A stretch of 64,000 nt of DNA from positions 1 through 64,000 of the forward strand of contig NZ_JAGGLO010000003.1 of the NCBI RefSeq assembly GCF_017874475.1. The letters run 5' to 3'. The DNA is from Anaerococcus degeneri (GTDB lineage: Bacteria; Bacillota; Clostridia; Tissierellales; Peptoniphilaceae). Position numbers and translations under genes: made by a program. Under the pieces are notes generated by a model. It was not told the origin of the DNA. It was given only the letters and a program-made list of their open reading frames with translations, and searched no databases. Of this stretch, positions 1-9,537 are shown in pieces. Each line of letters opens with the position of its first letter. The first letter of the stretch is position 1.

Positions 1-550
<550 letters not shown>

Positions 551-795
551 AATTTGTAATGAGTGTCATTTTATTCTGACTCTTTCATTTACATCTGACT
601 TATATATCAAATGCGTGATTTAAAATTCTTTTTCAAGAATCATTTTTGTAAAGAAATTAACTAGGTTAATAGTTGTTTTCGTTTACGATTTTTTCGATCT
701 TTTAAAGATCATCAAAAATCATTGATATTTATTTGTTTAAAATGCTTTTGCATTTCTGGTTCAGTGTCTGGCACCTTTCGTGTGCTGACTATTAT

Positions 796-824
796 ATAGT
801 ACCACACGTTTTTTTGCTTGTCAA
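796..824 (-). promoter_or_regulatory. rRNA promoter P2
   Basis: On the minus strand there is TTGACA (824-819), a 17-base spacer and TACTAT (801-796). It reads toward the 16S gene. The stretch from about 788 to 551 would be the rRNA leader. It is AT-rich, contains no credible open reading frame, and has a small hairpin (GATCTTTAAAAGATC, near 707-693) that could belong to rRNA processing or antitermination. The second promoter, P1, lies about 95 bases further upstream. Confidence 0.7.
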
Positions 825-890
825 GTTTTTTTATCATTTTTTTATGATTTTTTTGACTTTGAACAAGTTTCTCTCTTGCCGACATTTAAT

Positions 891-919
891 ACTATAACAC
901 CCTCAATGTTCTTTGTCAA
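891..919 (-). promoter_or_regulatory. rRNA promoter P1
   Basis: Minus-strand TTGACA (919-914), 17-base spacer and TATAGT (896-891). It reads toward the 16S gene in tandem with P2 at 796-824. Tandem promoters are usual for rRNA operons in Firmicutes. It begins just after the terminator of the upstream TPR gene, so the rRNA operon is separately transcribed. Confidence 0.7.
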
Positions 920-949
920 ATATTTTTTTAAATTTTTCCATTATAAATT

Positions 950-976
950 AAAAAAGCCCATTTTCTGGGCTTTTTA
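950..976 (-). terminator. Rho-independent terminator after the TPR gene
   Basis: Minus-strand hairpin AAAAAGCCC, loop AGAAAAT, GGGCTTTTTT. The stem is followed by a T run. It overlaps the stop codon of the TPR gene and separates the argS-side operon from the rRNA promoters. Confidence 0.85.
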
Positions 977-2074
977 TAGTTTATAGTGTGTTTTTATGAT
1001 TTGAAGGTTTTCTTTTATCTCTTCTGTTAGGTCATCATAAGTTAGGAGTTCTTCTATATCTTCTTTGGCCTTTTCCTTATTTCCCAAAACAAGATTTATT
1101 TGTATCTTGTTGTAGGTCATTCTTGGGTCTTGTGGATATTTTTTAAGTCCTTGTCCTATGATTCCTAAGGCTTCTATTTCTTTTTTATTTAAATACAAGC
1201 TTATGGCATAGTCGTTGTAGAGTTCCCTAAAGTCTGCATTTAAGTCTAAGGAATTTTCAAATGCCATGATTGAATTTTCATATTGGCCAATATTTTGATA
1301 GGCAACTCCCAAATAATAATAAGCATCTGCCCTTTTTGTTTTTGATAGGAGTTTTGTTAGAGTTCTTACAGCTTGGTCGTTATTACTTTTTCCTATATAA
1401 TAGAGGGCTTGTTCTATTTCTGCATTATCATCAATGGTCATTAGCTTATTTCTGATGTCATTTTTTGCTATTTCATCATCTGTTAATCTCAATGCATTAT
1501 TATAATAGGACCTGGCCTTGATATATTCACCAAGGTTTGCATATATATTTCCTAGCTCATAATAAGAAAGTTTGAACTTTTCATCATGCTTTAGGATTTC
1601 CTGAAGAATTCGTAAAGCTTCTTTTACAAAGGAATTTTGATATTCTCCATCATCTTCATAGGCTATTGGCCATAGGAGTCTGGCATACAAATAGGTATTG
1701 TATTTATTTTCTGGCGCTAAAACATAGCCTGCCCTTGCCATTAAAAGTGCCTTGGTTTTGTCAGTTTCTTCGTAGTTTACTGACTTATTGGCTGTATAAT
1801 CACCAATATTTTTAAGATATTTTTTCAATATCTTTTCGTAGTCTTTCCTATATATAAAACTAGGATCAATGGCTATATTTAATAGCATGGCTTCTAGAAT
1901 TATTTCTAGATTTATCTCGCTTGCAAAATCTCCAGACTGGATTCCGTCTTTCATATCTTCCATATATATAGGAAGGGATATCCCTTTGAGGTCCTCGTTT
2001 GGACTTTCTTCTTTTAATTCTATATAGGCAAGCCTGTCTGTATATTTTATAAAGTATCCGTCTAAAATACCCAT
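974..2074 (-). CDS. Tetratricopeptide-repeat (TPR) protein, unknown partner
   Basis: The protein of about 366 residues contains several 34-residue TPR-like units. Examples are the segments around YYELGNIYANLGEYIKARSYY, AYYYLGVAYQNIGQYENSI and ELYNDYAISLYLNKKEIEALG. Such arrays are protein-protein interaction scaffolds. There is no signal peptide or membrane segment, so it should be cytoplasmic. The ATG at 2074 is chosen because it overlaps the stop of the upstream membrane-protein gene (TAATG), a typical translational coupling. A GTG at 2083 in the same frame is a less likely start. The neighbour suggests that the two proteins may work together. The specific function is not recognisable from sequence. 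Confidence 0.8.
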   Translation of the reverse strand: MGILDGYFIKYTDRLAYIELKEESPNEDLKGISLPIYMEDMKDGIQSGDFASEINLEIILEAMLLNIAIDPSFIYRKDYEKILKKYLKNIGDYTANKSVNYEETDKTKALLMARAGYVLAPENKYNTYLYARLLWPIAYEDDGEYQNSFVKEALRILQEILKHDEKFKLSYYELGNIYANLGEYIKARSYYNNALRLTDDEIAKNDIRNKLMTIDDNAEIEQALYYIGKSNNDQAVRTLTKLLSKTKRADAYYYLGVAYQNIGQYENSIMAFENSLDLNADFRELYNDYAISLYLNKKEIEALGIIGQGLKKYPQDPRMTYNKIQINLVLGNKEKAKEDIEELLTYDDLTEEIKENLQIIKTHYKL

Positions 2075-2775
2075 TAGCACCACCCCATGAACTTTCTTTG
2101 TCTGTAGGAATGTTCATTTAAGTGTTTGAACAAGATTCCCCTAAAGAGCATGAAGCCTGTGTGGATTGCACCAATTATGAGGCAGGCAATAATTTTGTCT
2201 ATCCCCATTGGTTGGCCGATAGAAAATCTCATGCTTAGGTAAAATTCAATGCCAATAAATATTAGGCTGTAAAGGCCATAGTGAAGAATGTTGTTTTTTA
2301 CAAAGTTTACTGATTCAACTATTGCATTTACCCCACTTCTACCATTTAGGTAAATTTGCTCATATATTGATGATAAGAGGATTTGGATAATGATTGTTAC
2401 CACAATCCTCGCCCTTGCCGGGAAGTTCACCATAAGGAGGTTTACAAACATTTCTAAGAGATAAACCCAAAACATTGTTTCTATCATAGGGCCAAAGAAA
2501 TTTCCCACAGCATTTTCTAAAGAAGACTTACCAGTATTTCCGAATTTTACGACTGATACAAGGCTTTGGACTACAAAGCAGGATATGATTACTCCTATGA
2601 AGTAGTTTACAATTCCGCCTATAGTCCCGCCTACGACACCAAAATTAAATTGGTTATTTTCAAAAATTGTATTTATTAAGATAAAAATGAAGACCATATA
2701 AGACTTGTTAATCTTTTTTATAGTTTCCTTAAAAGCTATTTTAGATACTACTAAAAAGTCTTTAATTTTATTCAT
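2074..2775 (-). CDS. Integral membrane protein of unknown function
   Basis: The protein has 233 residues and about five or six hydrophobic segments. They lie roughly at residues 27-37, 45-72, 98-135, 160-180 and 190-215. The N-terminus is basic and amphipathic (residues 1-25), and the C-terminal tail is rich in Lys, Arg and His. No catalytic motif or named family was recognised. It lies directly downstream of argS with no gap and overlaps the TPR gene start, so the pair is probably co-transcribed with argS. The coupling to a cytoplasmic TPR protein suggests a membrane anchor plus scaffold, but this is inference only. Confidence 0.75.
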   Translation of the reverse strand: MNKIKDFLVVSKIAFKETIKKINKSYMVFIFILINTIFENNQFNFGVVGGTIGGIVNYFIGVIISCFVVQSLVSVVKFGNTGKSSLENAVGNFFGPMIETMFWVYLLEMFVNLLMVNFPARARIVVTIIIQILLSSIYEQIYLNGRSGVNAIVESVNFVKNNILHYGLYSLIFIGIEFYLSMRFSIGQPMGIDKIIACLIIGAIHTGFMLFRGILFKHLNEHSYRQRKFMGWC

Positions 2776-4473
2776 TTACATCTTCTCCACAGTTCTAATT
2801 CCAAGTAGGCCTAGGGCTGTTTTGATTACTATTGCTGTTACATAGGCTAGGGCTAGTCTTTCTTCCTTTAATTTTTCGTCTTCTACCATGATTTTTGATG
2901 AGTTGTAGAATTTATTAAAGCTCTTAGCTATGTCTGTTAAGTGTCTTGTGATAAGTGATGGTTCGTATTTTTCCTTCGCTTTTACAACCACATCTTCAAA
3001 ACCAGCTAGTTTTTTAACTAAGGTAAACTCTTCATCGCTTGTGATTTTTTCAATATCTAGTGGTTTGATTTCATCAATACCAGCCTTCCTTAGGACGGAT
3101 TTTGCCCTTGCATAGGTGTATTGAACGTAAGGTCCTGTTTCACCATCAAAGTTTAATACCTCATCCCAGTCGAAAACATAGTCCTTAATCCTGTTGTTGT
3201 ATAATTCTTGGAATTTAACAGCTCCAATACCTACTATTCTTGAAACTTCATCGATATTTTCAACCGCATCATCACGATTTTCCATGATTTCACGTGTCTT
3301 ATCTATAGCTTTATTTAATACATCCTCCAAGAATACAACTTGGCCCTTTCTTGTTGATAGGGTTTGGTCTTTTAGACTTACCATACCAAAGGAGATGTGT
3401 TTGCATCCCTTATAAAAGTCATAGCCCATTAGTTCAAGGATTCTCCAAAGTTGTTGGAAGTGTAAGTTTTGTTGAGTGGCTACAACGTAGAGGTTTTCAT
3501 CAAAGTTGTATTCTTTTTTTCTGTTGATGGCTGTTGCAATATCTCTTGTTATATAAGCAGATGAGCCATTTGACTTGATTATTATTGATGGTGGAAGATC
3601 AAACTCCGAAAGGTCTATAATTTGCGCCCCATCAGATTCTACAAGGAGGTTTTTCTCCTTTAGTTCTTCTAAAATCGCTGGCATATATTCTGAATAACAA
3701 GCCTCGCCCTTGTAGTTATCAAATTCTATATCAAGGAGTTTATAAACCCTATCAAATTCATTGAAGGAAATTTCCTTAAACCAAGACCAAAGTCTAGTAG
3801 CTTCTTCTTCGCCTTCTTCGAGGTTTTTAAATTCTTGACGTGCCGCATCCATCATTTCTTCATTTTCGCTTGCTTCTGTGTTATATCTAACGTAGAGGTT
3901 TAAAAGTTCTTGAATTGGGTTGGCATTTAATTTATCGTCATCTCCCCAAAGCTTATAGGCTGCAATCATGGTTCCAAATTGGGTGCCGTAATCACCTATA
4001 TAGTTGGTTGCTATGGTATTATAACCCAAAAATTCGTGGATATTTCTAAGAGCGTCGCCGATTACAGTTGACCTGATGTGGCCAATGTGGAATGGCTTTG
4101 CAATATTTACTGAAGAAAATTCTACAATTGCAGTCTTTCCCTTACCCATGTCAGATTTTCCGTAGTTTTCTTTTTTCTCTATGATTGTGTTTATAACTTG
4201 GTTTTCGAATTTTTTCCTATCTAAGAAAAAGTTTATATAAGGGCCAACGTTTTTAACCTCAGCAAAATCTTCAAGATCTAAGGCACCAACAAGTTCTGTT
4301 GCTATTTGGGCTGGATTTTTCCTTAAAGTTTTTGCAAGTTGGAAACAAGGGAAGGAATAATCTCCCATGTTTTCTTGAGGTGGAATTTCTATTAATTGGT
4401 AAATCTCATCTTTAGATAGGCCTAATTCTTTGCCTTCTAATTTTTCAGCAATAATCTCTTTGTAATCTTTCAT
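2776..4473 (-). CDS. argS: Arginyl-tRNA synthetase
   Basis: Class I aminoacyl-tRNA synthetase that charges tRNA-Arg in the cytoplasm. The 565-residue length is normal for bacterial ArgRS. The N-terminal additional domain covers residues 1-105. The nucleotide-binding HIGH motif is at residues 129-132, within AKPFHIGHIRST. The KMSKS-equivalent loop is LSTRKG, the usual ArgRS form. A C-terminal DALR anticodon-binding domain begins around YVQYTYARAKSVLRKAG and ends GLLGIRTVEKM. A ribosome-binding site (AGGAGG) lies just before the ATG. It follows mutS2 by 9 bases and leads into the membrane/TPR gene pair. Confidence 0.97.
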   Translation of the reverse strand: MKDYKEIIAEKLEGKELGLSKDEIYQLIEIPPQENMGDYSFPCFQLAKTLRKNPAQIATELVGALDLEDFAEVKNVGPYINFFLDRKKFENQVINTIIEKKENYGKSDMGKGKTAIVEFSSVNIAKPFHIGHIRSTVIGDALRNIHEFLGYNTIATNYIGDYGTQFGTMIAAYKLWGDDDKLNANPIQELLNLYVRYNTEASENEEMMDAARQEFKNLEEGEEEATRLWSWFKEISFNEFDRVYKLLDIEFDNYKGEACYSEYMPAILEELKEKNLLVESDGAQIIDLSEFDLPPSIIIKSNGSSAYITRDIATAINRKKEYNFDENLYVVATQQNLHFQQLWRILELMGYDFYKGCKHISFGMVSLKDQTLSTRKGQVVFLEDVLNKAIDKTREIMENRDDAVENIDEVSRIVGIGAVKFQELYNNRIKDYVFDWDEVLNFDGETGPYVQYTYARAKSVLRKAGIDEIKPLDIEKITSDEEFTLVKKLAGFEDVVVKAKEKYEPSLITRHLTDIAKSFNKFYNSSKIMVEDEKLKEERLALAYVTAIVIKTALGLLGIRTVEKM

Positions 4474-4482
4474 TTTTCCTCC

Positions 4483-6828
4483 TTAGGCAAATTTTACAAT
4501 GGTAACGCCGTAACCGCCTTCTTCGTCATCTCCAAACCTATAAGATTTTATTCTCTTATCTGTTTTCAAATTTTCACTTACACCCTTGATTAGGGCTCCT
4601 GTACCCTTGCCGTGGATTATTTTAGCCTGGTCAAGCCCTGCTAACATGGCATCATCAAGGTATTTATCAAGGTTTCTCATGGCTTCGTCATATCTTTGCC
4701 CTCTTAAGTCTAAGCTTACAGAAATATTCATAGCCTTTTTTACACTATACACCTTATTGATGTTTTTCTCAGTTTGGTTTTCACCTTCAATCTTCTTGAC
4801 GTTCTTAATATTTGAATCCATCTTAAGGATACCCATCTGAACTTTGATATTACCCTTGGCATCTGGTGGCTCAATGACTTCTGCCTTTTCATTTAGACCG
4901 GCTATAATAACCATATCTCCGATTTTCAACTCATCAGGAGCATCCTTCGATCTTTTTTGACCAAATCTGTCCTCTTGCCTTTCTATATAAGAATCCTTGT
5001 ACTTATTTCTAATCTTGTTTAGGGACCTATCAATATCGCTTGTATTAGCATTTTTGGATCTTTTGGCCTCTTTGAGCATGGCCTGGCTTTCCTTATTAGC
5101 CTTGTCAAGGATTTGGTTAGCCTTTTCTTCAGCCTCTCTTATAATTTCTGCCTTGGCTTCGTCGATTTCTTTTGATTTGTTTTTGAGTTTATCTTTAATA
5201 GACTGGATTTCTCGTCTGTAGGCCTCGATTTGCCTGTTTTTCGCTTCCATCTCAGTCTTGTCGTCTTCGATTTGGTCTAAGATTTTGTTGATATTTTTGG
5301 TATCCTCGCCAATCAGACTTTTCGCTTTGTTTAATATCTCATCTGAAAGTCCAAGTCTTTTTGAAATTTCAAAAGCATTTGACTTTCCAGGTGTGCCTAT
5401 TTCTAGCTTATAGGTTGGAGATAGGGTATTGACATTAAATTCAACTGAAGCATTCATCACCTTGTCATTTTCCATGGCGTAATATTTTAATTCGCTATAA
5501 TGAGTTGTGGCAAAGGTCATAACTTCTTTTTCTGTTAGGTGGGAAAGAATTGAAATCGCTAGGGCCGCTCCCTCGATAGGATCAGTTCCCGAACCAATTT
5601 CATCAAGTAAGACCAAGGAATTTCCTGTCACATTTTCTAGGATATCCACAATATTTGTAAGAGATGCAGAAAAGGTCGAAAGACTCATTTCAATCGACTG
5701 CTTATCTCCTATATCTAAAAATATATCATCAAAAACATTTACTGTAGACCCTTCTTCTGCCGGTATAAAAAGGGCAGTTTGGGCCATCAAAGTAATCAAA
5801 CCAACAGTTTTTAGGGAAACTGTCTTGCCTCCTGTGTTTGGTCCTGTGATTATAAGGGTGGTATAGTCTCCGCCAATTGCCACATCTATCGGCACAACCT
5901 TGCCAGGTAGGAGTGGGTGGATGGCCCCTTTAATATTTATAATTTTTTGATTATTGAGCTTTGGCAAAGAATAGTCATTCTCAAGGCCATATTTCGCCTT
6001 GGCCTGGAGAAAATCTATCCTTGCTATGATTTTCTGATTTTCTAAAATTTCTACATCGAATTTTTCAGCAAACCTTGAAAGCCTATCTAAAATCCTTCTA
6101 ATTTCCGCTTCTTCCTTAAGCTCAAGGTCCTTATATTGGTTATTTAGCTCAACAATTGCCGATGGCTCTATAAATAAGGTGTTGCCTGAAGCTGACTTGT
6201 CGTGGACAATGCCGTTAATTACAGAACGCTTGTTGGTTTTTATTGGTACGACATACCTACCATCCCTTACAGATACCACCTTGTCTTGGAGGGCGTCCTC
6301 GTATTTTGAAGAAGTTACATAGGAATTAAGTTTATTTTTAATTTCTTCTTCCTTGCGGCGTAGGCTCCTTCTGATTGACAAAAGCTCTCTTGAGGCATTA
6401 TCTGCGATTTCTTCCTCATTTAGAATCGACCTGTCGATTTCATCTTTGAGAAATTCATTGGTCGAAACCCTATCAAAAAGGTCAGAGATATATGGGTCAT
6501 CAATGTTTCTGCTATATTCTTTCAAATATTCCGAAACTCTCAAAAGACTTAAAATTTTCAAAAGGTCAACTGGGTCGAGAATCCCATTTCTCCTGATATA
6601 GCCAACGATTTCTGTAAAATCATAAAGACCAAAGATGTCAATATTGCCATTTCTAGCAATCACCTTGGCCATAGCACCAGTTTTTTCAAGCTCATCTTCT
6701 AGATATTCCATATCTGTGGATGGTCTTAGGTCTAAGATTTGTTTTTTGACCAGGCCTGAGCGTGCCATAGCCGAAAGCTTTTCTAATATTTTTTCGTATT
6801 CTAAAACTTCTAGGCTTTTTGCCTGCAT
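4483..6828 (-). CDS. mutS2: MutS2 family ATPase/endonuclease
   Basis: The 781-residue length and domain order match MutS2. The protein has core and clamp segments (residues 1-300) and an ABC-type ATPase with Walker A GPNTGGKT at 329-336 and Walker B LVLLDEIGSGTDP near 400-415. A long Lys/Glu-rich coiled coil follows (about 510-630), then a C-terminal Smr nuclease domain starting at LDLRGQRYDEAM and containing the HGKGTG loop. It lacks the MutS mismatch-recognition domain. Members of the family act on branched DNA and, in Bacillus, on collided ribosomes. The start overlaps the stop of the U32 gene by one base (TAATG), so translation is coupled. Confidence 0.96.
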   Translation of the reverse strand: MQAKSLEVLEYEKILEKLSAMARSGLVKKQILDLRPSTDMEYLEDELEKTGAMAKVIARNGNIDIFGLYDFTEIVGYIRRNGILDPVDLLKILSLLRVSEYLKEYSRNIDDPYISDLFDRVSTNEFLKDEIDRSILNEEEIADNASRELLSIRRSLRRKEEEIKNKLNSYVTSSKYEDALQDKVVSVRDGRYVVPIKTNKRSVINGIVHDKSASGNTLFIEPSAIVELNNQYKDLELKEEAEIRRILDRLSRFAEKFDVEILENQKIIARIDFLQAKAKYGLENDYSLPKLNNQKIINIKGAIHPLLPGKVVPIDVAIGGDYTTLIITGPNTGGKTVSLKTVGLITLMAQTALFIPAEEGSTVNVFDDIFLDIGDKQSIEMSLSTFSASLTNIVDILENVTGNSLVLLDEIGSGTDPIEGAALAISILSHLTEKEVMTFATTHYSELKYYAMENDKVMNASVEFNVNTLSPTYKLEIGTPGKSNAFEISKRLGLSDEILNKAKSLIGEDTKNINKILDQIEDDKTEMEAKNRQIEAYRREIQSIKDKLKNKSKEIDEAKAEIIREAEEKANQILDKANKESQAMLKEAKRSKNANTSDIDRSLNKIRNKYKDSYIERQEDRFGQKRSKDAPDELKIGDMVIIAGLNEKAEVIEPPDAKGNIKVQMGILKMDSNIKNVKKIEGENQTEKNINKVYSVKKAMNISVSLDLRGQRYDEAMRNLDKYLDDAMLAGLDQAKIIHGKGTGALIKGVSENLKTDKRIKSYRFGDDEEGGYGVTIVKFA

Positions 6829-9038
6829 TAAATAACTCCTCTTTCGTAATTTAGCTTGTCTTTATAAGATTTATTTTTATAAGCGATGAGGTCCTCATCA
6901 GAGAAAACTGAAACAAGCATTGAAACCCCATTATCAAATAAATTTTCATCAAATCCAGCTGGATTAAATGGATATATTTTTGTGAGCGAATCCCTTCTTA
7001 CAAGTTTCATCCTATCTCCATTTATAGATAAAAACTCACTATCCCTAAATTTGCAAGTCTCACAGCCCCTTAGACCACATTTTTTTATGGTTGAAAATGG
7101 GCAATGGACCATATTCATTAGTTCAATTCTACCAAAAGATAAGGCTTCCACTTGGTATCTTTGGGCATTTTTATTTATATTTGCAAGTGTATTTTCAACT
7201 GAAGATTCGATTTTTTCTGCAAAATCCGAATAAAAATCAAAGGCATAGGAATTTATAACGTTTAAATACCTGCCAATCCTTATTTTTATGCCCGCTTCTT
7301 TGAAATCCGCAATAAAATCCAAATCCCTGTAATTATTAAAAATCACACCCTCGATGGAATTAGCCTTTATATGTGAAATCAAGTCATCAATTTCATAGTC
7401 CATATGACTGTCAAGATTTAAATACAAAGAAAAATCCTTATATTTTGGGTCGTATGATTTTATGTAGACCTTATCAAATTCTTTAAGAAGACTTGGATTT
7501 ATATCATTTGTCATAAGTTCAATATTTTTTTCAGGATTTTTCGTACTTGGGTCTTCAAGTTTTGGTTTTACTATTTTTATCGCTTGCCTTTTGTATTTTC
7601 CTGCAATTTTTCCCTTTAAAAGTTCAATCGCATCTCGCCTTAATTGATTTATGTCTTTTTTTCTTAGGAAAATTCCTTGATCTATTTTGATTTCAATATC
7701 AAGGGGCTTAAATATTTCATCCTTGAACCTGTCAAGATTATCTCTGATGCTTGCTTCATCCAGAGAAATATTTTGAGCAGACTCAATTTGATTTTCGCCG
7801 AAGGCAACAACTTCCATATCTTTATAAGATATTTTAAGTCGAGGTTTTTCGACAAGCCTTCCTTCAAAATAAAGGCTAACCGGCAAATTTTGATACGAAT
7901 TAAGTCCCTCTTCCAAGTCATCTTTGATATTTTCTGAATTTAGCATTAAAATATCAGAATTTACCTTGGCATCACTATACTTATCAAGGAAAATTACCTG
8001 ACCTTTCTTGTAATCTTCTGTCAAAGTCAGAGGTAATTTCTTTTCCCTATCTGTTGTAACTTGGAGATTATCTCCCTTGTGAAGGTCTGAATTAGCAGTA
8101 AAAGCTTTTTTGTTTTTTATTATGTCAACAATTCCTACAGACCTATGCTTAATATCTCCTTCTTTAAGGATATAGTCACGTCTTTGGTCGAAAATGAAAC
8201 CTTTTGTATAACCTCTGTTTGAAATATCTCTTAGTTTTTCGCTATCATAATACTTGCCATTTACCTTTTTCTTATAGGCTACAACTGAGTTATAGACATA
8301 TTCAGGGCTCTTCATCCTGCCTTCGATTTTAAGGCAATCAATACCGAGCTCCAACAAGGAGTCGAGATTGTCAATGACATTTAGGTCTTTCATATTTAAG
8401 TAATAATCATCGCCGTAAACTTTTCCATTATTTATAAGTTTATATTTTTGCCTGCAAGGTCCAGCGCACCTGCCCCTGTTGGCAGACCTCTGTCCAAAGT
8501 AGGAACTCATAAGGCATTCGCCCGAATAGGAAACGCAAAGTGACCCATGGACAAAAACTTCCTTTTCACAAGGAAGTTTGGCTATTTTTCTGATTTCTTC
8601 TATTGGTGTCTCACGGGCAATTACAATTCTTTTAAAACCCAAATCCATTAGGGCCCTGGCTCCGTGATAGTCTCTGACTGCCATTTGAGTTGAAGCGTGA
8701 AAATCAAGACCTGGCATCTGATCTCTTATGATTGAATAAAAACCAATATCCTGGATTAAAATCCCATCAACTCCGTATTGATAGAGTTTTTCTATATAGG
8801 AAATAGCCTTATCCATTTCAGAATCTTTGATAAGGGTATTCATGGTTATGAAAACTTTCCTATCGAAATAATGGATATAGTCTATGACTTCTTCAATATT
8901 ATCTATGGTGAAATTTTCCGCATAGGCTCTAGCGCCGAAATCGTCAAGGGCCAGATAGAAAGCATCTGCCCCTGCTGCGATTCCTGCATAAAGCATATCC
9001 ATATTGCCAACAGGTGCAAGGATTTCAGTATTAATCAT
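6828..9038 (-). CDS. Peptidase U32 family protein (RlhA/YdcP-like)
   Basis: About 736 residues. The N-terminal half carries the U32 signature with EILAPVGNMDMLYAGI at the start and GRCAGPCRQKY near residue 195. It also carries clustered cysteines including SYSGECLMSSYFGQRS. The C-terminal half resembles the DUF3656/collagenase-associated region and has a second Cys cluster, CGLRGCETCKFR, that may bind a metal centre. Characterised relatives of this long type (E. coli RlhA) hydroxylate a cytidine of 23S rRNA, while shorter U32 proteins are annotated as proteases. The rRNA-modification role is the better inference here. The ATG at 9038 is preferred over a TTG at 9041, and the gene overlaps the end of zapA. 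Confidence 0.88.
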   Translation of the reverse strand: MINTEILAPVGNMDMLYAGIAAGADAFYLALDDFGARAYAENFTIDNIEEVIDYIHYFDRKVFITMNTLIKDSEMDKAISYIEKLYQYGVDGILIQDIGFYSIIRDQMPGLDFHASTQMAVRDYHGARALMDLGFKRIVIARETPIEEIRKIAKLPCEKEVFVHGSLCVSYSGECLMSSYFGQRSANRGRCAGPCRQKYKLINNGKVYGDDYYLNMKDLNVIDNLDSLLELGIDCLKIEGRMKSPEYVYNSVVAYKKKVNGKYYDSEKLRDISNRGYTKGFIFDQRRDYILKEGDIKHRSVGIVDIIKNKKAFTANSDLHKGDNLQVTTDREKKLPLTLTEDYKKGQVIFLDKYSDAKVNSDILMLNSENIKDDLEEGLNSYQNLPVSLYFEGRLVEKPRLKISYKDMEVVAFGENQIESAQNISLDEASIRDNLDRFKDEIFKPLDIEIKIDQGIFLRKKDINQLRRDAIELLKGKIAGKYKRQAIKIVKPKLEDPSTKNPEKNIELMTNDINPSLLKEFDKVYIKSYDPKYKDFSLYLNLDSHMDYEIDDLISHIKANSIEGVIFNNYRDLDFIADFKEAGIKIRIGRYLNVINSYAFDFYSDFAEKIESSVENTLANINKNAQRYQVEALSFGRIELMNMVHCPFSTIKKCGLRGCETCKFRDSEFLSINGDRMKLVRRDSLTKIYPFNPAGFDENLFDNGVSMLVSVFSDEDLIAYKNKSYKDKLNYERGVI

Positions 9039-9528
9039 CAATTTTTCCCTTCAAAATTTCATTTTCCTTGGTAAGGTCCATGGCTTGTTTTTGGAGGGCC
9101 TTTATTTTCTCCCTTAATTTGTCAGCATCATTTTCTGCTTTTGTTAAGTTTAAAATCTCTGCGTCCTTTTCTTGGAGGAGGATTTTTAAATCTTTTAGTT
9201 CTTCTTTTTTCTCTTCAAGGTCTGTCTTGTAGGTTCCGTATTCGTTTTTAAAGGTTTCTAGCTCATCTTTTAAGGCTGGGAAATTTTCTATAGCCTCTTT
9301 ATTTTCCTCGTAATATTGCCTAAAGGATTCCTTATCCTTAAAATATTCATCAGCTATATTAAGACTAGCCAAAATAAGCTGCCTATCAAAAGTGAGCTTA
9401 TCAGATTTTACATCTTTAATCTTGCCGTCAACATAAGCTGCTATTTTTTCTATACTCTCTTTTGATTCTTTGGTTACAAGAGGATATTTTACACCGTCAA
9501 TTTTAACTTCAAGTCTAAGTTCGCTCAC
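9031..9528 (-). CDS. zapA: ZapA-like cell division protein with extended coiled coil
   Basis: The N-terminal 80 residues match ZapA: a beta-hairpin (LRLEVKIDGVKYPLVT) followed by the helix AAYVDGKIKDV and the segment LTFDRQLILASLNIADEYF. The rest, to residue 165, is a Lys/Glu-rich coiled coil. The protein is longer than the roughly 85-110 residues of canonical ZapA, a form common in clostridial relatives. ZapA promotes FtsZ filament bundling at the division site. It lies between pheT and the U32 gene, with a 9-base gap to pheT and an 8-base overlap into the U32 gene. The family call is firm for the N-terminus. The function of the tail is inferred. Confidence 0.85.
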   Translation of the reverse strand: MSELRLEVKIDGVKYPLVTKESKESIEKIAAYVDGKIKDVKSDKLTFDRQLILASLNIADEYFKDKESFRQYYEENKEAIENFPALKDELETFKNEYGTYKTDLEEKKEELKDLKILLQEKDAEILNLTKAENDADKLREKIKALQKQAMDLTKENEILKGKIDD

Positions 9529-9537
9529 TTTTTTCTC

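Noticed and set aside
1866-2117. Small minus-strand open frame at the TPR/membrane-gene junction
   Set aside because: It overlaps both real genes in another frame, has no ribosome-binding site and no recognisable sequence.
7682-7921. Minus-strand open frame in the U32 gene
   Set aside because: It is an alternative frame of the U32 gene with no ribosome-binding site.
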